A stretch of 64,000 nucleotides of DNA, taken from the NCBI RefSeq assembly GCF_028198165.1, contig NZ_CP116339.1, positions 2,735,001 through 2,799,000 on the forward strand, given 5' to 3'. This document shows positions 1 through 10,702 of this stretch, in pieces. The position numbers were made by a program, and so were the translations under genes. The notes under the pieces were generated by a model. The model was not told the origin of the DNA and searched no databases. It worked only from the letters and a program-made list of their open reading frames with translations. Each line of letters begins with the position of its first letter. The stretch's first letter is position 1. This stretch comes from Pseudoxanthomonas sp. JBR18 (GTDB taxonomy: Bacteria; Pseudomonadota; Gammaproteobacteria; Xanthomonadales; Xanthomonadaceae).

Positions 1-1664
<1,664 letters not shown>

Positions 1665-2744
1665 ATGAACAAGAAACTTCTCTGCGCCGCGATGCTGGCC
1701 GGACTGAGCGTGGCGCAGGCCGCTGCGGCTCAGGAATTTGATGACCGGTGGTACCTGACCGGCGCTGTGGGCTGGAACATGCAGGACAACGATCGCGCGA
1801 CGGACGATGCGCCGTTCGCCTCGATCGGCCTGGGCAAGTTCATCAGCCCGAACTGGTCGCTGGACGGTGAGCTGAACTACCAGAACCCCAACTTCGAAGA
1901 CAACCAGGACCTGAACTGGAGCCAGTACGGCATCTCGTTCGACCTGCGTCGCCACTTCATCCAGGAAGGTCGCGGCTGGAACCCCTACGTGCTGATGGGC
2001 CTGGGCTACCAGCGCTCGGAAGAAGAGTACGACGCGTTCCCGAGCCCGAACTCGCCTGGCCAGAGCAAGGACGGCAACTTCGCCGCCAAGGTCGGCGTCG
2101 GTCTGCAGACCACCTTCGAAAGCAAGGTCGCCGTGCGTGCCGAAGTCGCCTATCGCGGTGATTTCAACGACCAGAGCGTTCGCGCTCCGGACGAGTCCTA
2201 CTTCGGTGACGTGCTGGCCTCGGTCGGTGTGATCATCCCGCTGGGCACCAAGGCTGAGGCCGCTCCGCCGCCGCCGCCGCCGCCGCCGGCCCAGACCTGC
2301 GCGGACCTGGATGACGACGGTGACGGCGTCAACAACTGCGACGACAAGTGCCCCGGTTCGCAGGCTGGCCAGACCATCGGTCCGGACGGCTGCCCGGCTC
2401 CGGTCACCATCGACCTGAAGGGTGTGAACTTCGACTTCGACAAGTCGACCCTGCGTCCTGACGCGGTGGCGATCCTGTCCGAGGCCGTGGAGATCCTGCA
2501 GCGCTACCCCGACCTGCGTGTTGAAGTCGCCGGCCACACCGACTCGGTCGGTACCGACGCCTACAACCAGAAGCTGTCCGAGCGTCGCGCCAAGGCTGTG
2601 TACGACTACCTGACCAGCAACGGCATCGACTCCTCGCGTCTGGTCGGCCCGATCGGCTATGGCGAGAGCCGTCCGATCGACACCAACGAGACCGCCGAAG
2701 GCCGTGCGAAGAACCGTCGCACCGAGCTGAACGTCCAGAACTAA
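1665..2744 (+). CDS. OmpA-family outer membrane protein with thrombospondin type 3-like calcium repeats
   Basis: A 359-residue envelope protein that should span the outer membrane and grip peptidoglycan. The signal peptide (residues 1-23) ends in QAAAAQ. Residues about 24-198 form an OmpA/OprF-like beta-barrel. A proline run of about nine residues (near 200-208) is the hinge. Next comes an acidic, cysteine-containing DLDDDGDGVNNCDDKCPG segment of the type 3 thrombospondin kind, which binds calcium in relatives. Residues about 250-355 are the OmpA C-terminal domain, with VNFDFDKSTLRPDA, VEVAGHTDSVG and RRAKAVYDYL, the peptidoglycan-binding signatures. An AAGGAG Shine-Dalgarno site lies 6 bases before the ATG and a strong terminator follows, so it is probably monocistronic and highly expressed. 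The domain layout resembles OprF more than enteric OmpA. Confidence 0.93.
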   Translation: MNKKLLCAAMLAGLSVAQAAAAQEFDDRWYLTGAVGWNMQDNDRATDDAPFASIGLGKFISPNWSLDGELNYQNPNFEDNQDLNWSQYGISFDLRRHFIQEGRGWNPYVLMGLGYQRSEEEYDAFPSPNSPGQSKDGNFAAKVGVGLQTTFESKVAVRAEVAYRGDFNDQSVRAPDESYFGDVLASVGVIIPLGTKAEAAPPPPPPPPAQTCADLDDDGDGVNNCDDKCPGSQAGQTIGPDGCPAPVTIDLKGVNFDFDKSTLRPDAVAILSEAVEILQRYPDLRVEVAGHTDSVGTDAYNQKLSERRAKAVYDYLTSNGIDSSRLVGPIGYGESRPIDTNETAEGRAKNRRTELNVQN

Positions 2745-2795
2745 TCTGGCGTCTCGCCGAGCGCCGCAGCCCTGCTGCGTCGCTTCGGGAAATTC

Positions 2796-2830
2796 GCAGA
2801 AGCCCGGCCTCGTGCCGGGCTTCTGCGTTT
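2796..2830 (+). terminator. Intrinsic terminator of the OmpA-family gene
   Basis: A perfect 13-bp stem (2796-2808 with 2814-2826) encloses a 5-base loop and is followed by GTTT. It lies 51 bases after the OmpA-family stop codon. Because the stem is rich in A and T at its base, it may also work from the other strand. Confidence 0.85.
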
Positions 2831-2968
2831 CCGGGTGCAGGCGGGAAGGCGGAGCGTATTCAGTCTTTTTATTTCAAGTATTTGCAAGAAAAACATCGCG
2901 TAACGGTTGATTGCCGGGCGGACGCCTGCCTACACTCGCGCCACCTCTTTGCCAGACACTTTTCCTCC

Positions 2969-3499
2969 ATGCGCGTGCTTCCGTTTGCAGTCCTGTCGCT
3001 GCTCGTCGTCGCCCCATTCGCACACGCCCAGCAAGCAGGCGGCTGCAGCGGGATCAGTCCGCAGCCGTTGCCGCAGCGGGCGACGATCCTGCCGCCGGTC
3101 GCGGTGGAACTGTTCGCCAACACCACTCGTCTGGGCGCGCCAAGCGGTGTGCTGGCGCAGTCCTATGACGAGTCACAGTCGGTCGACCGCGTGTTGACGC
3201 GAATGAAGCTGGACGGCTGCCGGGAGACCGCCATGGCCACGCCTGCGGCCTCGGCCAACGATCCGGCGGCTTACAAGCCCAAGACGCAGTTCGACAACTC
3301 GCCCTGGCGTTTCGACATGAACCAGAACGGCAAGCGCATGACGGCCGACGAGTTCGATGCCTGGATGAAGGCGCGTGGGGTGCGCGTGGTCAAGGCCAAG
3401 CCAGCTGCGGCCGTTCCCGCCCCGGCAGCGCCGGGTGAGGCCTCCACGGCACCGGCGAGCCAGGTGCCGGCCGTGGCTGAGCCGGCGGGTAAGAACTGA
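2969..3499 (+). CDS. Secreted small protein with a degenerate EF-hand-like loop
   Basis: No functional family is recognised with certainty. The ATG at 2969 is chosen because it opens directly on a signal peptide (MRVLPFAVLSLLVVAPFAHA, cleaved near residue 20-22); an in-frame ATG at 2882 would add a charged, cysteine-containing leader that spoils it. The mature protein of about 155 residues has three cysteines and an acidic Asn-rich loop, FDMNQNGKRMTADEFDAWM (near 115-133), that resembles an EF-hand calcium loop with its ending helix. The last 40 residues are an Ala/Pro-rich tail. It stands alone between a terminator and a pseudouridine synthase gene. Similar proteins of unknown function occur in Xanthomonadaceae, as far as I recall. 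A periplasmic or surface role is inference. Confidence 0.75.
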   Translation: MRVLPFAVLSLLVVAPFAHAQQAGGCSGISPQPLPQRATILPPVAVELFANTTRLGAPSGVLAQSYDESQSVDRVLTRMKLDGCRETAMATPAASANDPAAYKPKTQFDNSPWRFDMNQNGKRMTADEFDAWMKARGVRVVKAKPAAAVPAPAAPGEASTAPASQVPAVAEPAGKN

Positions 3500-3544
3500 G
3501 CATCTCCTGCCGTCACGGCGGTCGATAGGGCTGGGTTTGAACGG

Positions 3545-4306
3545 ATGACCGTGCGCCGCAGGCCCTTGCAGGGCGCCGCACCGCGCCATGGGTTGGCGCG
3601 GGCACTCTCCAAGTTGGGGCTGTGTTCGCGCACCGAGGCGGCGCGCTGGATCGAAGCCGGTCGCGTGCGCGTTGACGGACGCGTGGTGCGGGATCCCGAA
3701 TTTCCGACGATCGCAGGCGGGTCGCGCATCGAGGTCGACGGTCTGTCGGGTGCAGGCGCCAAGCGCCGTTATCTGATGCTCAACAAGCCACGCGGCTTGG
3801 TCACGACTGCGGCCGACGAGCATGGGCGCGAAACGATCTACCGCTGCTTCGAGGGCGTGGACCTGCCTTGGCTGGCGCCGGTCGGACGCCTGGACAAGGC
3901 CAGCGAGGGCCTGTTGCTGATGAGCAACGACCCTGCATGGGCCGCCGCGATCACCGATCCTGGGATCGGTCCGTCCAAGACTTACCACGTGCAGATCGAT
4001 GCGATTCCCGACGCCGCGCTGCTGGCGCGGCTGGAACAGGGGGTCTTGAGCGAGGGCGAACCGCTGCGTGCCGCCCGTGCCACGCTGCTGCGCACCGGAA
4101 CACGCAATGCCTGGCTGGAGATCACCCTGGACGAGGGCCGCAATCGCCAGATCCGCCGGCTGCTTGAGGCCTTCCACCTGGCGACGCTGCGCCTGGTGCG
4201 CGTGGCGATCGGCACGTTGCCGCTGGGCGGGCTGGCGAAAGGCGCGTGGCGGGACCTGACGCCGCAGGAAGTCAGCGCGCTCGCGCCGCCTTCGGACGTC
4301 CGCTAG
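3545..4306 (+). CDS. RsuA/RluB/E/F-family pseudouridine synthase
   Basis: The 253-residue protein converts a uridine in ribosomal RNA to pseudouridine. Residues about 14-65 form an S4 RNA-binding domain (ARALSKLGLCSRTEAARW followed by GRVRVDG). The catalytic domain follows, with the family start YLMLNKPRGLVTT and the active-site loop PVGRLDKASEGLLLMSND, in which the Asp of RLD is the nucleophile. A second signature is ITLDEGRNRQIRRLL. Length fits the RluB/RluE/RluF/RsuA group, but I cannot decide which rRNA position it modifies. Its TAG stop overlaps the stop of the convergent HNH gene by four bases. Confidence 0.9.
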   Translation: MTVRRRPLQGAAPRHGLARALSKLGLCSRTEAARWIEAGRVRVDGRVVRDPEFPTIAGGSRIEVDGLSGAGAKRRYLMLNKPRGLVTTAADEHGRETIYRCFEGVDLPWLAPVGRLDKASEGLLLMSNDPAWAAAITDPGIGPSKTYHVQIDAIPDAALLARLEQGVLSEGEPLRAARATLLRTGTRNAWLEITLDEGRNRQIRRLLEAFHLATLRLVRVAIGTLPLGGLAKGAWRDLTPQEVSALAPPSDVR

Positions 4307-4680
4307 GCATCACGCCAGCGCTGCAGGCGCTTGTCCAGCAACGCGGTGACCACTTCGATCGCGCGCGCATCCCGCGGGCCATTGGCGTCATGATGGCGGC
4401 CCTTGCCGTGATTGCATGACGCGCACGCCAGTGCGAGGTTGCGCGGATCGTCGGCATCGCCGCCGACGCGGGCGGTCAGCGCCTGTGCGCTTGCCATGCC
4501 GAACCAGCTTTGCGGCACCACGTGTTCCAGTGTCGCCGCGCCAAGCGGTTCGCCATCGGCACGCAGCTGCAGGACGCGCCGACAATGCAGGCAACGGGTG
4601 GTCCAGACCTCTTCGTTGAAGACGGCATGCGCATCGGTCCGCGCGGCCAGCAGCAGGCGTTGACGCAGGACGGTGCGCAT
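4303..4680 (-). CDS. HNH endonuclease family protein
   Basis: A compact 125-residue protein of the HNH nuclease fold. The zinc-type pair CLHC (near residue 30) and CASC (near 91) brackets the core LEHVVPQSW, whose His is the catalytic general base, and the end NLALACASCNHGKG. There is no extra domain, so it could be a DNA nicking or repair enzyme or a restriction-like nuclease; the sequence does not tell. The ATG at 4680 gives the family-like length; the reading frame stays open further upstream inside kbl, but that part encodes antisense-frame sequence. It lies 11 bases after kbl on the same strand and may share its transcript. Its 3' end overlaps the pseudouridine synthase gene tail-to-tail by 4 bases. 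Confidence 0.85.
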   Translation of the reverse strand: MRTVLRQRLLLAARTDAHAVFNEEVWTTRCLHCRRVLQLRADGEPLGAATLEHVVPQSWFGMASAQALTARVGGDADDPRNLALACASCNHGKGRHHDANGPRDARAIEVVTALLDKRLQRWRDA

Positions 4681-4691
4681 GGCGGCAGGAC

Positions 4692-5897
4692 TCAGCCCTT
4701 GAGCACGCCTAACTCGAGGCCAATGCGGGTGAAAGCATCGATGGCCCGATCCAGGTGGGCGCGCGTATGCGCCGCACTGATCTGGGTGCGGATACGCGCC
4801 TGGCCCTTGGGCACAACCGGAAAGAAGAAGCCGATCGCGTAGATGCCTTCTTCCAGCAGACGCTCGGCGAAGCGCTGCGCCAGCGGGGCGTCGTAGAGCA
4901 TCACCGGGCTGATCGGGTGCACACCGGGCTTCACATCGAAGCCGGCGGCGCTCATTTTCTCGCGGAAATAGGCGGTGTTCTCCTTGAGCTGCGTGCGCAG
5001 GTCGCCGGCCGCATCGAGCATGTCGAAGGCGGTAATGCCGGCGGCCACCACGTGCGGCGGCAGCGAGTTGGAGAACAGGTACGGGCGCGAGCGCTGGCGC
5101 AGCAGTTCGATCACTTCGCTGCTGGCCGTGGTGAAGCCGCCCAGCGCGCCGCCCATCGCCTTGCCCAGTGTGCCGGTGATGATGTCGATCTTGTCCAGCA
5201 CGCCCTTGACCTCGGCCGAGCCACGGCCGGTGTCGCCGAGGAAGCCGGTGGCATGGCATTCGTCGATGTGGACCAGCGCGTTGTACTTTTTCGCCAGCGT
5301 GGTGATCTCATCGAGCGGGGCGATGAAGCCGTCCATCGAGAACACACCGTCAGTGGTGATCAGCTTGGTCCTGCAGCCCGAGGCGTCGGCGGCCTGCAGT
5401 TGGGCTTCCAGGTCGGCCATGTCGCAATTGGCGTAGCGGAAGCGCTTGGCCTTGCACAGGCGCACGCCATCGATGATCGAGGCATGGTTGAGCGCGTCGG
5501 AGATGATCGCATCGTCCTCGCCCAGCAGCGGTTCGAACAGTCCGCCGTTGGCGTCGAAGCAGGCCGCATACAGAATCGTGTCCTGCTTGCCGAAGAAGTG
5601 GGCGATCTTGGCTTCCAACTGCTTGTGCAGGTCCTGGGTGCCGCAGATGAAGCGCACCGAAGCCATGCCGAATCCATGCGTATCCAGCGCGGCCTTGGCC
5701 GAGGCGATGATGTCCGGGTGGTCGGCCAGTCCCAGGTAGTTATTGGCGCAGAAGTTCAGCACGGTGCGGCCATCGGCCAGGGTGATTTCCGCCGACTGTG
5801 GCCCGGTGATGACGCGTTCGGATTTGAACAGGCCGGCGTCCCGGATCCCTTCCAGTTCCTCGGTATAGCGGTGGGTGAGGGCGGAAGCATCATTCAT
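4692..5897 (-). CDS. kbl: Glycine C-acetyltransferase (2-amino-3-ketobutyrate CoA ligase)
   Basis: A cytosolic pyridoxal-phosphate enzyme that cleaves 2-amino-3-ketobutyrate with CoA to glycine and acetyl-CoA, the second step of threonine degradation after Tdh. The 401-residue length is standard. Seen: substrate-side [14 protein letters not shown], the PLP-ring contact [18 protein letters not shown], the Asp/His region [18 protein letters not shown], and the PLP lysine in [15 protein letters not shown]. The partner gene tdh lies about 1.2 kb away on the same strand but is separated from kbl by a convergent-facing porin gene and a terminator, so the two are not in one operon here, unlike in Escherichia coli. 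Confidence 0.96.
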   Translation of the reverse strand: MNDASALTHRYTEELEGIRDAGLFKSERVITGPQSAEITLADGRTVLNFCANNYLGLADHPDIIASAKAALDTHGFGMASVRFICGTQDLHKQLEAKIAHFFGKQDTILYAACFDANGGLFEPLLGEDDAIISDALNHASIIDGVRLCKAKRFRYANCDMADLEAQLQAADASGCRTKLITTDGVFSMDGFIAPLDEITTLAKKYNALVHIDECHATGFLGDTGRGSAEVKGVLDKIDIITGTLGKAMGGALGGFTTASSEVIELLRQRSRPYLFSNSLPPHVVAAGITAFDMLDAAGDLRTQLKENTAYFREKMSAAGFDVKPGVHPISPVMLYDAPLAQRFAERLLEEGIYAIGFFFPVVPKGQARIRTQISAAHTRAHLDRAIDAFTRIGLELGVLKG

Positions 5898-6288
5898 CGG
5901 TCAGGCCTGTGTGCGAACGGGAGCCCGCATTTTACGCGGCAGCTGCGAGCCAAATCGGTCACGCGTGCTGTGCAGTCCTGGTCTTGAGGCATTGCGCGCG
6001 ATTTGAAAAAAGTGTGCGCTTTCGCTCGCCATGCCAACGATCCTGCCCGCGCGACCCCGCAGGGCTGATGGCTTGGTGAGGAGATCGGGGGCGTTCCCGC
6101 CAAGTTGCACGTATATGCGGTTGAATTCGTAACAAAAAATCGGTTGACGGCGTCGGAGGGCGCAGCGCAATATCCAGAGAACTTGCGGTTAAAAAACCGT
6201 GAAAGCGCCGATCAGTTCTCATCGCAGGCGCGCTTCACTGCAGTTGTGTTGGTAAGGCGCTGTTCCCCCACCCACGCAGGAGAGTCAG
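5898..6288. other. Intergenic region between kbl and the TorF-type gene
   Basis: This 391-base region lies between divergent genes and is richer in A and T than its surroundings. It holds no credible ORF. It contains a good sigma70-like promoter for the porin gene, a small CGGTT/AACCG hairpin at 6186-6199 and the Shine-Dalgarno sequence AGGAG at 6278-6282. The leader of more than 100 bases after the promoter could carry regulation, but I recognise no riboswitch. Confidence 0.5.
6144..6173 (+). promoter_or_regulatory. Putative sigma70 promoter of the TorF-type gene
   Basis: TTGACG at 6144-6149 and CAATAT at 6168-6173 are separated by 18 bases. They sit about 115 bases before the ATG and in the only AT-rich stretch of the region. 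Plausible by sequence alone. Confidence 0.45.
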
Positions 6289-7002
6289 ATGAATGCAGCA
6301 AGCGTGCGTTTCGTCGTGGCCGTCGTCGTCCTGGCGACGCTGCCAATGGTTGCAATGGCGCAGGAAGCTCCGGAGGAAGAAGCCGGATCGGCCTGGTCCT
6401 GGTCGCTTAGCGCGACCACCGATTACCGTTTCCGCGGTTTGTCCCAGACCGGTGTCGATCCGGCCTTCCAGGCAGGCCTGACCTACAGCGCGCCGTTCGG
6501 CCTGTACGTCGGGACCTGGGCGTCCAATGTCGACTTCGGCGAGGGCGATCCTGACTACGAGGTCGACGCCTTCATCGGCTACAACGCCGATCTCACCGAC
6601 TGGGCCAACCTGGACGTGATGATCAACCGCTACAACTATCCGGGCGCTGGTGCGTTGAACTACAACGAACTGTTGACCAAGGTGACCTTCCTGGAGAACT
6701 ACAGCCTGTTGGTCGGCTACACGGACAACGTGTTCAACAGCGATACCGATGGCTGGTATTACCAGGCGGCCGCCAGCTACCCGTTGCCTAGGGATTTCAG
6801 CGTGGGCGCCTCGGTCGGCAAGAGCGAGTTCGAGGATGGCACGGTCGGGCGGGACTACATGGATTGGTCGGTGAGCATCGGCAAGTCCTTCGGCCCGCTC
6901 ACGCTGACAGCCGCCTACATCGGCACCGACGGGGATGGACGTGACGCGTATGGCGAGATCGCCGACGACAAGGTGGTGATCAGCGCGACCGTGGCCAACT
7001 GA
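6289..7002 (+). CDS. TorF-family putative porin (outer membrane beta-barrel)
   Basis: A 237-residue outer membrane protein. The signal peptide ends at VAMAQE (about residue 25). An acidic linker (EAPEEEAG) leads into alternating aromatic beta-strands, including SATTDYRFRGLSQTG, a strong signature of the TorF/TIGR02001 family, and LYVGTWASNVDFG. The protein ends in strands without the usual terminal phenylalanine (last residues SATVAN). Family members are small porin-like barrels of unknown substrate. AGGAG lies 6 bases before the start. The gene has its own promoter and ends at a bidirectional terminator shared with tdh, so it is an independent unit placed between kbl and tdh. Confidence 0.88.
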   Translation: MNAASVRFVVAVVVLATLPMVAMAQEAPEEEAGSAWSWSLSATTDYRFRGLSQTGVDPAFQAGLTYSAPFGLYVGTWASNVDFGEGDPDYEVDAFIGYNADLTDWANLDVMINRYNYPGAGALNYNELLTKVTFLENYSLLVGYTDNVFNSDTDGWYYQAAASYPLPRDFSVGASVGKSEFEDGTVGRDYMDWSVSIGKSFGPLTLTAAYIGTDGDGRDAYGEIADDKVVISATVAN

Positions 7003-7025
7003 AGCACGTCGCCGGCTTCAACATG

Positions 7026-7053
7026 AAAAAGGCGCCCGACAGGGCGCCTTTTT
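7026..7053. terminator. Bidirectional intrinsic terminator between porin gene and tdh
   Basis: A 12-bp stem (7026-7037 with 7042-7053) with a GACA loop has an A-run on one side and a T-run on the other. It can end transcripts of the porin gene on the plus strand and of tdh on the minus strand. Confidence 0.9.
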
Positions 7054-7068
7054 CAAGGGGAACGAACC

Positions 7069-8091
7069 TCAGTTCCAGCTCAGCACCACCTTGCCGGCCT
7101 TGCCTTCCTCCATCAGGTCGAAGCCCTTCTGGAACTCGTCGATCGGCAGCTGGTGGGTCAGCACCTTGCCCAGCGGGAAGCCGCTCAGCACCAGCTGGGT
7201 CATCTTGTACCAGGTCTCGTACATCTTGCGGCCGTAGATGCCCTGGACGGTCAGACCCTTGAAGATGATCTTGTCCCAGTCGCAACCGGCGCCCTTGGGC
7301 ATGATCCCCAGCATGGCGATCTTGCCGCCGTGGTACATGCACTCGAGCATGTCGTTGAAGGCGCGCGGATTGCCGCTCATCTCAAGCCCGACGTCGAAGC
7401 CTTCCATGTGCAGTTCGCCCATCACCTCCTTGAGCGAGGTGTTGGACACGTTGACCACCCGCGTGGCGCCCATGTCGGCGGCTAGCTTGAGGCGGAAATC
7501 GTTGACGTCGGTGACCACCACGTTGCGCGCGCCGATGTGCTTGCAGATGCCCGCGGCGATGATGCCGATCGGGCCGGCGCCGGTGATCAGTACGTCCTCG
7601 CCGATCACGTCGAACTCCAGCGCGCAATGCGCCGCGTTGCCGTAGGGATCGAAGAATGCAGCCAGCTCGGACGGGATCTGGTCGGGGATCGGCCACAGGT
7701 TGGAGGCCGGCATGACCATGTACTCGGCGAAGGCGCCATTGACGTTGACACCGATGCCGACGGTGTTGGGGCACAGGTGCGGTCGCCCGCCCCGGCAGTT
7801 GCGGCAGTGGCCGCAGACGATATGGCCTTCGGCCGACACGCGCTGGCCGACCTCGTAACCGGTCACCGCCGAGCCCAGCTCGGCGATGCGGCCGACGAAC
7901 TCATGGCCGATGGTCAGGCCCGGCTTGATCGTGCGCTGACTCCACTCGTCCCACAGGTAGATGTGCAGGTCGGTCCCGCAGATGGCGGTCTTCTCCAGCT
8001 TGACCAGCACCTCGTTGGGGCCGGGCGTGGGCTTGGCCACCTGTTCCAGCCAGATGCCCTTGCCCGCTTCGCGCTTGACCAGCGCCTTCAT
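7069..8091 (-). CDS. tdh: L-threonine 3-dehydrogenase
   Basis: Zinc-dependent, NAD-linked medium-chain dehydrogenase that oxidises threonine to 2-amino-3-ketobutyrate, which Kbl then cleaves. The 340-residue form starting [14 protein letters not shown] matches the family length; an ATG four codons earlier (8103) is a possible alternative. Seen: catalytic zinc ligands in [13 protein letters not shown] and [12 protein letters not shown], the structural zinc loop [15 protein letters not shown], the NAD fold [13 protein letters not shown] with [10 protein letters not shown], and the substrate-side [22 protein letters not shown] sequence upstream of 8091 is a weak ribosome site. It shares a terminator with the convergent porin gene. 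Confidence 0.96.
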   Translation of the reverse strand: MKALVKREAGKGIWLEQVAKPTPGPNEVLVKLEKTAICGTDLHIYLWDEWSQRTIKPGLTIGHEFVGRIAELGSAVTGYEVGQRVSAEGHIVCGHCRNCRGGRPHLCPNTVGIGVNVNGAFAEYMVMPASNLWPIPDQIPSELAAFFDPYGNAAHCALEFDVIGEDVLITGAGPIGIIAAGICKHIGARNVVVTDVNDFRLKLAADMGATRVVNVSNTSLKEVMGELHMEGFDVGLEMSGNPRAFNDMLECMYHGGKIAMLGIMPKGAGCDWDKIIFKGLTVQGIYGRKMYETWYKMTQLVLSGFPLGKVLTHQLPIDEFQKGFDLMEEGKAGKVVLSWN

Positions 8092-8231
8092 CGTGTCCGC
8101 CATGGTGCCAGAGAACCCAAGCCAAAGAAGGCGACGATTATAGGCTGGAGGCCGTTTCAAATCGTTTCACCCAACACCTTCCTGGTGCCGGAGCCGGCTG
8201 GCCCGGGGCGGGCCAGCCGGCGGGAGGCGCC

Positions 8232-10532
8232 TCAGAAGCGTGCGTCGATTGTCAGGAACAGCTGGCGCGGGGCCCCGGCCATCAGGGTCTGGTTGTAGCC
8301 GTCCGGGTCGGAGGCCACATAGCCGCCCGTGCCGGTGGTGGCGAAGTAATGCTTGTCGGCCAGGTTGGTCACGTTCAGCGAAACACCCAGGCTGGACAGC
8401 ATGCCAATCTGGCCGAAGTCGTAGCCGCCGCCGGCGTTGAACAGCCAGTAGCCCGGCACCTGGGAGTCGTTGAGGTAGGTGATGTAGCGCTTGCCGGTGT
8501 ACTTGCCGTCGATCGAGGCATGCCAGCCGTCCTTTCGCCAGGACAGGCTGGAGGAGGCCATCAGCTCCGGCAGGCCGACCACGTGCTTGCCGGAGGTGGC
8601 GACCACGCCGTTGTTGAGGTAATCGTCCTGATACTCGGACTTGTTGTACGACACGGTGTTGAGCCAGCTCAGTCCATCGGCCGGCTTCCACACCAGGGCC
8701 AGATCCACGCCGGTGCTGTCCACCTCGCCGACGTTGCTCAGGATCGCCGAGCAGGTCTGGATCGCGCTGCACGGCGAGATGGTCAGCAGGCGGTTGGAGA
8801 AGCGGGTGTAGTAGGCGCCGACCGAGGCCTCGTAGCCCTCGCCATGTGCGCGCCAGCCGGCCTGCAGGGTCTTGGATTCCTCAGGCTTGAGCGTGTTCTT
8901 GAGGCTGTCGAAGGTCGCCTGGCTGGTGGCGAACGGGCTGTAATCGTAGGCGGCGATGTTCTTGCTGTAGGACGCGTACAGGTCCTGCGCATCATTGAGT
9001 TTGAAGCTGGCGCCGACCTGCGGCAGGAAGCCGTCGTCGGCCTTCATTTCCCCCTGGGCGTAGCTGGCGCTTGTCACCAGCGAGCGTGCGCGGACCGTGG
9101 TGCTCACCGCTTTGGCGCCGACGTTGACGGTCAGGCGGTCGTCCATGAAGTGCATCGTGTCCTGGGCGTAGAACAGGCGCGAGTGTGTCTGATATTTCTG
9201 CAGGAACTGGCGATAGAACGGCGTGCCGACGTCGTAGAAGTTGTAGATCGAGGTGAACGGCGCATCGAGCGTGAAGTAGTTGCGCTCCTGGGTGTTCTGC
9301 GCGTTTTCCGCCCAGCCGCCGAGCTCAAGGTCATGCTGGCCGATGCTGAACTTCAGCGCGCCGGTCGCGCCGAAGCGGTCCAGCCCGTAGTCGGTGGTAC
9401 GCATGGACAGCGGCACGGTGGCCGAGGAGGGGACGTAGGGCGTGACCCATTGTCCTTCGCCGCGGTCGCCATGGTAGTAGCCGGTGACATCCAGCGTGGC
9501 GGCGCCACCCAGGTTGAAGCTGCCGGCCAAGGCGGCCAGGGTGTCGTTGCGCAGGCCTGCGCCCCAGTAATACGCCGCGTCCAGCCAGTCGTAGTCGGCC
9601 GGCAGTGCCGCCAGCGAGGCGGGATAGCCGTTGGCCACGCCGCTGTAGGTGCCGGTGGACTGGTAGGCGTTGGCCATCTGCGCGGCGGTCGCCCAGTCGG
9701 GACTGAAGTAGTCCCAGTTCCAGCCCAGTGCCTTCTGGCTGGTCAGCGACAGGTCCATGTAGTCCTGCTCCTTGCGGCGCGACTTGTCCACAAACAGGCT
9801 GATGCGATTGCCATCGCTAAAGGTGTAGAGCGCCTTGGCGTTGAACTGTTCGTAGCGCTGGCTGCCGTCGCCTTTCCACTTGTCCATGTCCGAATCGGCA
9901 TAGGCCAGGTACGCGGAGAACCCGTTGTGTTCACCGGTATCCAGGCGGGCATAGGTGCGGCGGGCGCCATCGGAACCAAAGGTCTGCGCCACGCGCCCGC
10001 CGAAGCTCATGTCCGGGTCGGCCGAGTAGAACTGCAGCGTGCCACCGAGATTGCTGTTGGAGGCGGTGCCCAGGGCGCCGGCGCCCTGCGCCAGTTCGAC
10101 CGAAGCGATGTTCTCGGAAAGGATCGCGCGGGTGATCGACAGGCCGTTGGTGACGCCATAGCTCATGTTGCCCAGCGGCACGCCATCCAGGGTGAAGCCA
10201 AGCCGGCTCTGGTCGAAGCCATGCAGGTAGATCGAGGTGGACCACTCGTAAGCGCCGGTGGCATCGGCCGACTGGAACTGCACGCCGGGCAGCTTGTCGA
10301 TGGCCTTCAGCGCGCTGCTGCCGGCGGGCAGGCGTTCGATGTCCTGCTGGCTGATGCGCTGCACCTGGCGGGTACTGCCGGGGGCGACCACGGAAACGGC
10401 ATCTAGCTGGGTGGCGCCGGTATCGGCCGTGTCATCGACAGGCGTGTCGTCGGCCTGTGCGATGGCGGGAAGAAGGCAGAGCAGGGCAAGCGCCAGCGCC
10501 GAAAGGCGCGGCGAAGGGTTGGGAGATGACAT
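8232..10532 (-). CDS. TonB-dependent outer membrane receptor
   Basis: A 766-residue TonB-dependent receptor for active uptake of a bulky nutrient across the outer membrane. The start MSSPNPSPRLSAL gives a clean signal peptide ending AIAQA near residue 27; an earlier in-frame ATG at 10565 would add a proline-rich leader. A TonB-box-like stretch (LDAVSVVAPG, near 42-51) precedes the plug, which contains IERLPAGSSALKAIDKLPGVQF and YLHGFDQSRLGFTLDGVPLG. The remainder is the 22-strand barrel and ends in LFLTIDARF with the terminal Phe typical for BAM recognition. Divergent from a phospholipase C gene across 170 bases, which suggests shared control, for instance by phosphate or choline. The substrate cannot be read from sequence; iron-siderophore and other ligands remain possible. 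Confidence 0.93.
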   Translation of the reverse strand: MSSPNPSPRLSALALALLCLLPAIAQADDTPVDDTADTGATQLDAVSVVAPGSTRQVQRISQQDIERLPAGSSALKAIDKLPGVQFQSADATGAYEWSTSIYLHGFDQSRLGFTLDGVPLGNMSYGVTNGLSITRAILSENIASVELAQGAGALGTASNSNLGGTLQFYSADPDMSFGGRVAQTFGSDGARRTYARLDTGEHNGFSAYLAYADSDMDKWKGDGSQRYEQFNAKALYTFSDGNRISLFVDKSRRKEQDYMDLSLTSQKALGWNWDYFSPDWATAAQMANAYQSTGTYSGVANGYPASLAALPADYDWLDAAYYWGAGLRNDTLAALAGSFNLGGAATLDVTGYYHGDRGEGQWVTPYVPSSATVPLSMRTTDYGLDRFGATGALKFSIGQHDLELGGWAENAQNTQERNYFTLDAPFTSIYNFYDVGTPFYRQFLQKYQTHSRLFYAQDTMHFMDDRLTVNVGAKAVSTTVRARSLVTSASYAQGEMKADDGFLPQVGASFKLNDAQDLYASYSKNIAAYDYSPFATSQATFDSLKNTLKPEESKTLQAGWRAHGEGYEASVGAYYTRFSNRLLTISPCSAIQTCSAILSNVGEVDSTGVDLALVWKPADGLSWLNTVSYNKSEYQDDYLNNGVVATSGKHVVGLPELMASSSLSWRKDGWHASIDGKYTGKRYITYLNDSQVPGYWLFNAGGGYDFGQIGMLSSLGVSLNVTNLADKHYFATTGTGGYVASDPDGYNQTLMAGAPRQLFLTIDARF

Positions 10533-10702
10533 CAGCGACAGTCTTGGTAGGGGAGGCGGCGGCACGGTGTCACGCCATCATGAAAGCGCGATGACGCAAC
10601 GGTGACCGCGTCACCTGTCGTGCGCTTGCCATCTACTTGACGTATACCGTCGAGCGCGCCGCGCCCAAGCGGTTGGCTCTCCCGTTCGCACAAGGTCCCT
10701 GC
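10533..10702. promoter_or_regulatory. Divergent promoter region of the receptor and phospholipase C genes
   Basis: The 170 bases between the two divergent starts should hold both promoters. A near-palindrome GACGTATACCGTC lies at about 10640-10652, overlapping a TTGACG. Two short TGTCAC/CGTCAC words at about 10568 and 10609 resemble half-sites of a Pho box, but their spacing does not fit the full consensus. Regulation by phosphate is therefore only a hypothesis. Confidence 0.35.

Noticed and set aside
2255..2295. CCG trinucleotide run in the OmpA-family gene as a phase-variation tract
   Set aside because: It changes in units of three and encodes the proline hinge, so length change would not switch the frame. 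It is normal for this family.
8349..10406. Plus-strand open frame opposite the TonB receptor
   Set aside because: Composition and lack of motifs identify it as the antisense shadow of the receptor gene.
10560..10630. Pho box before phospholipase C
   Set aside because: Only single half-site-like words with wrong spacing are present.
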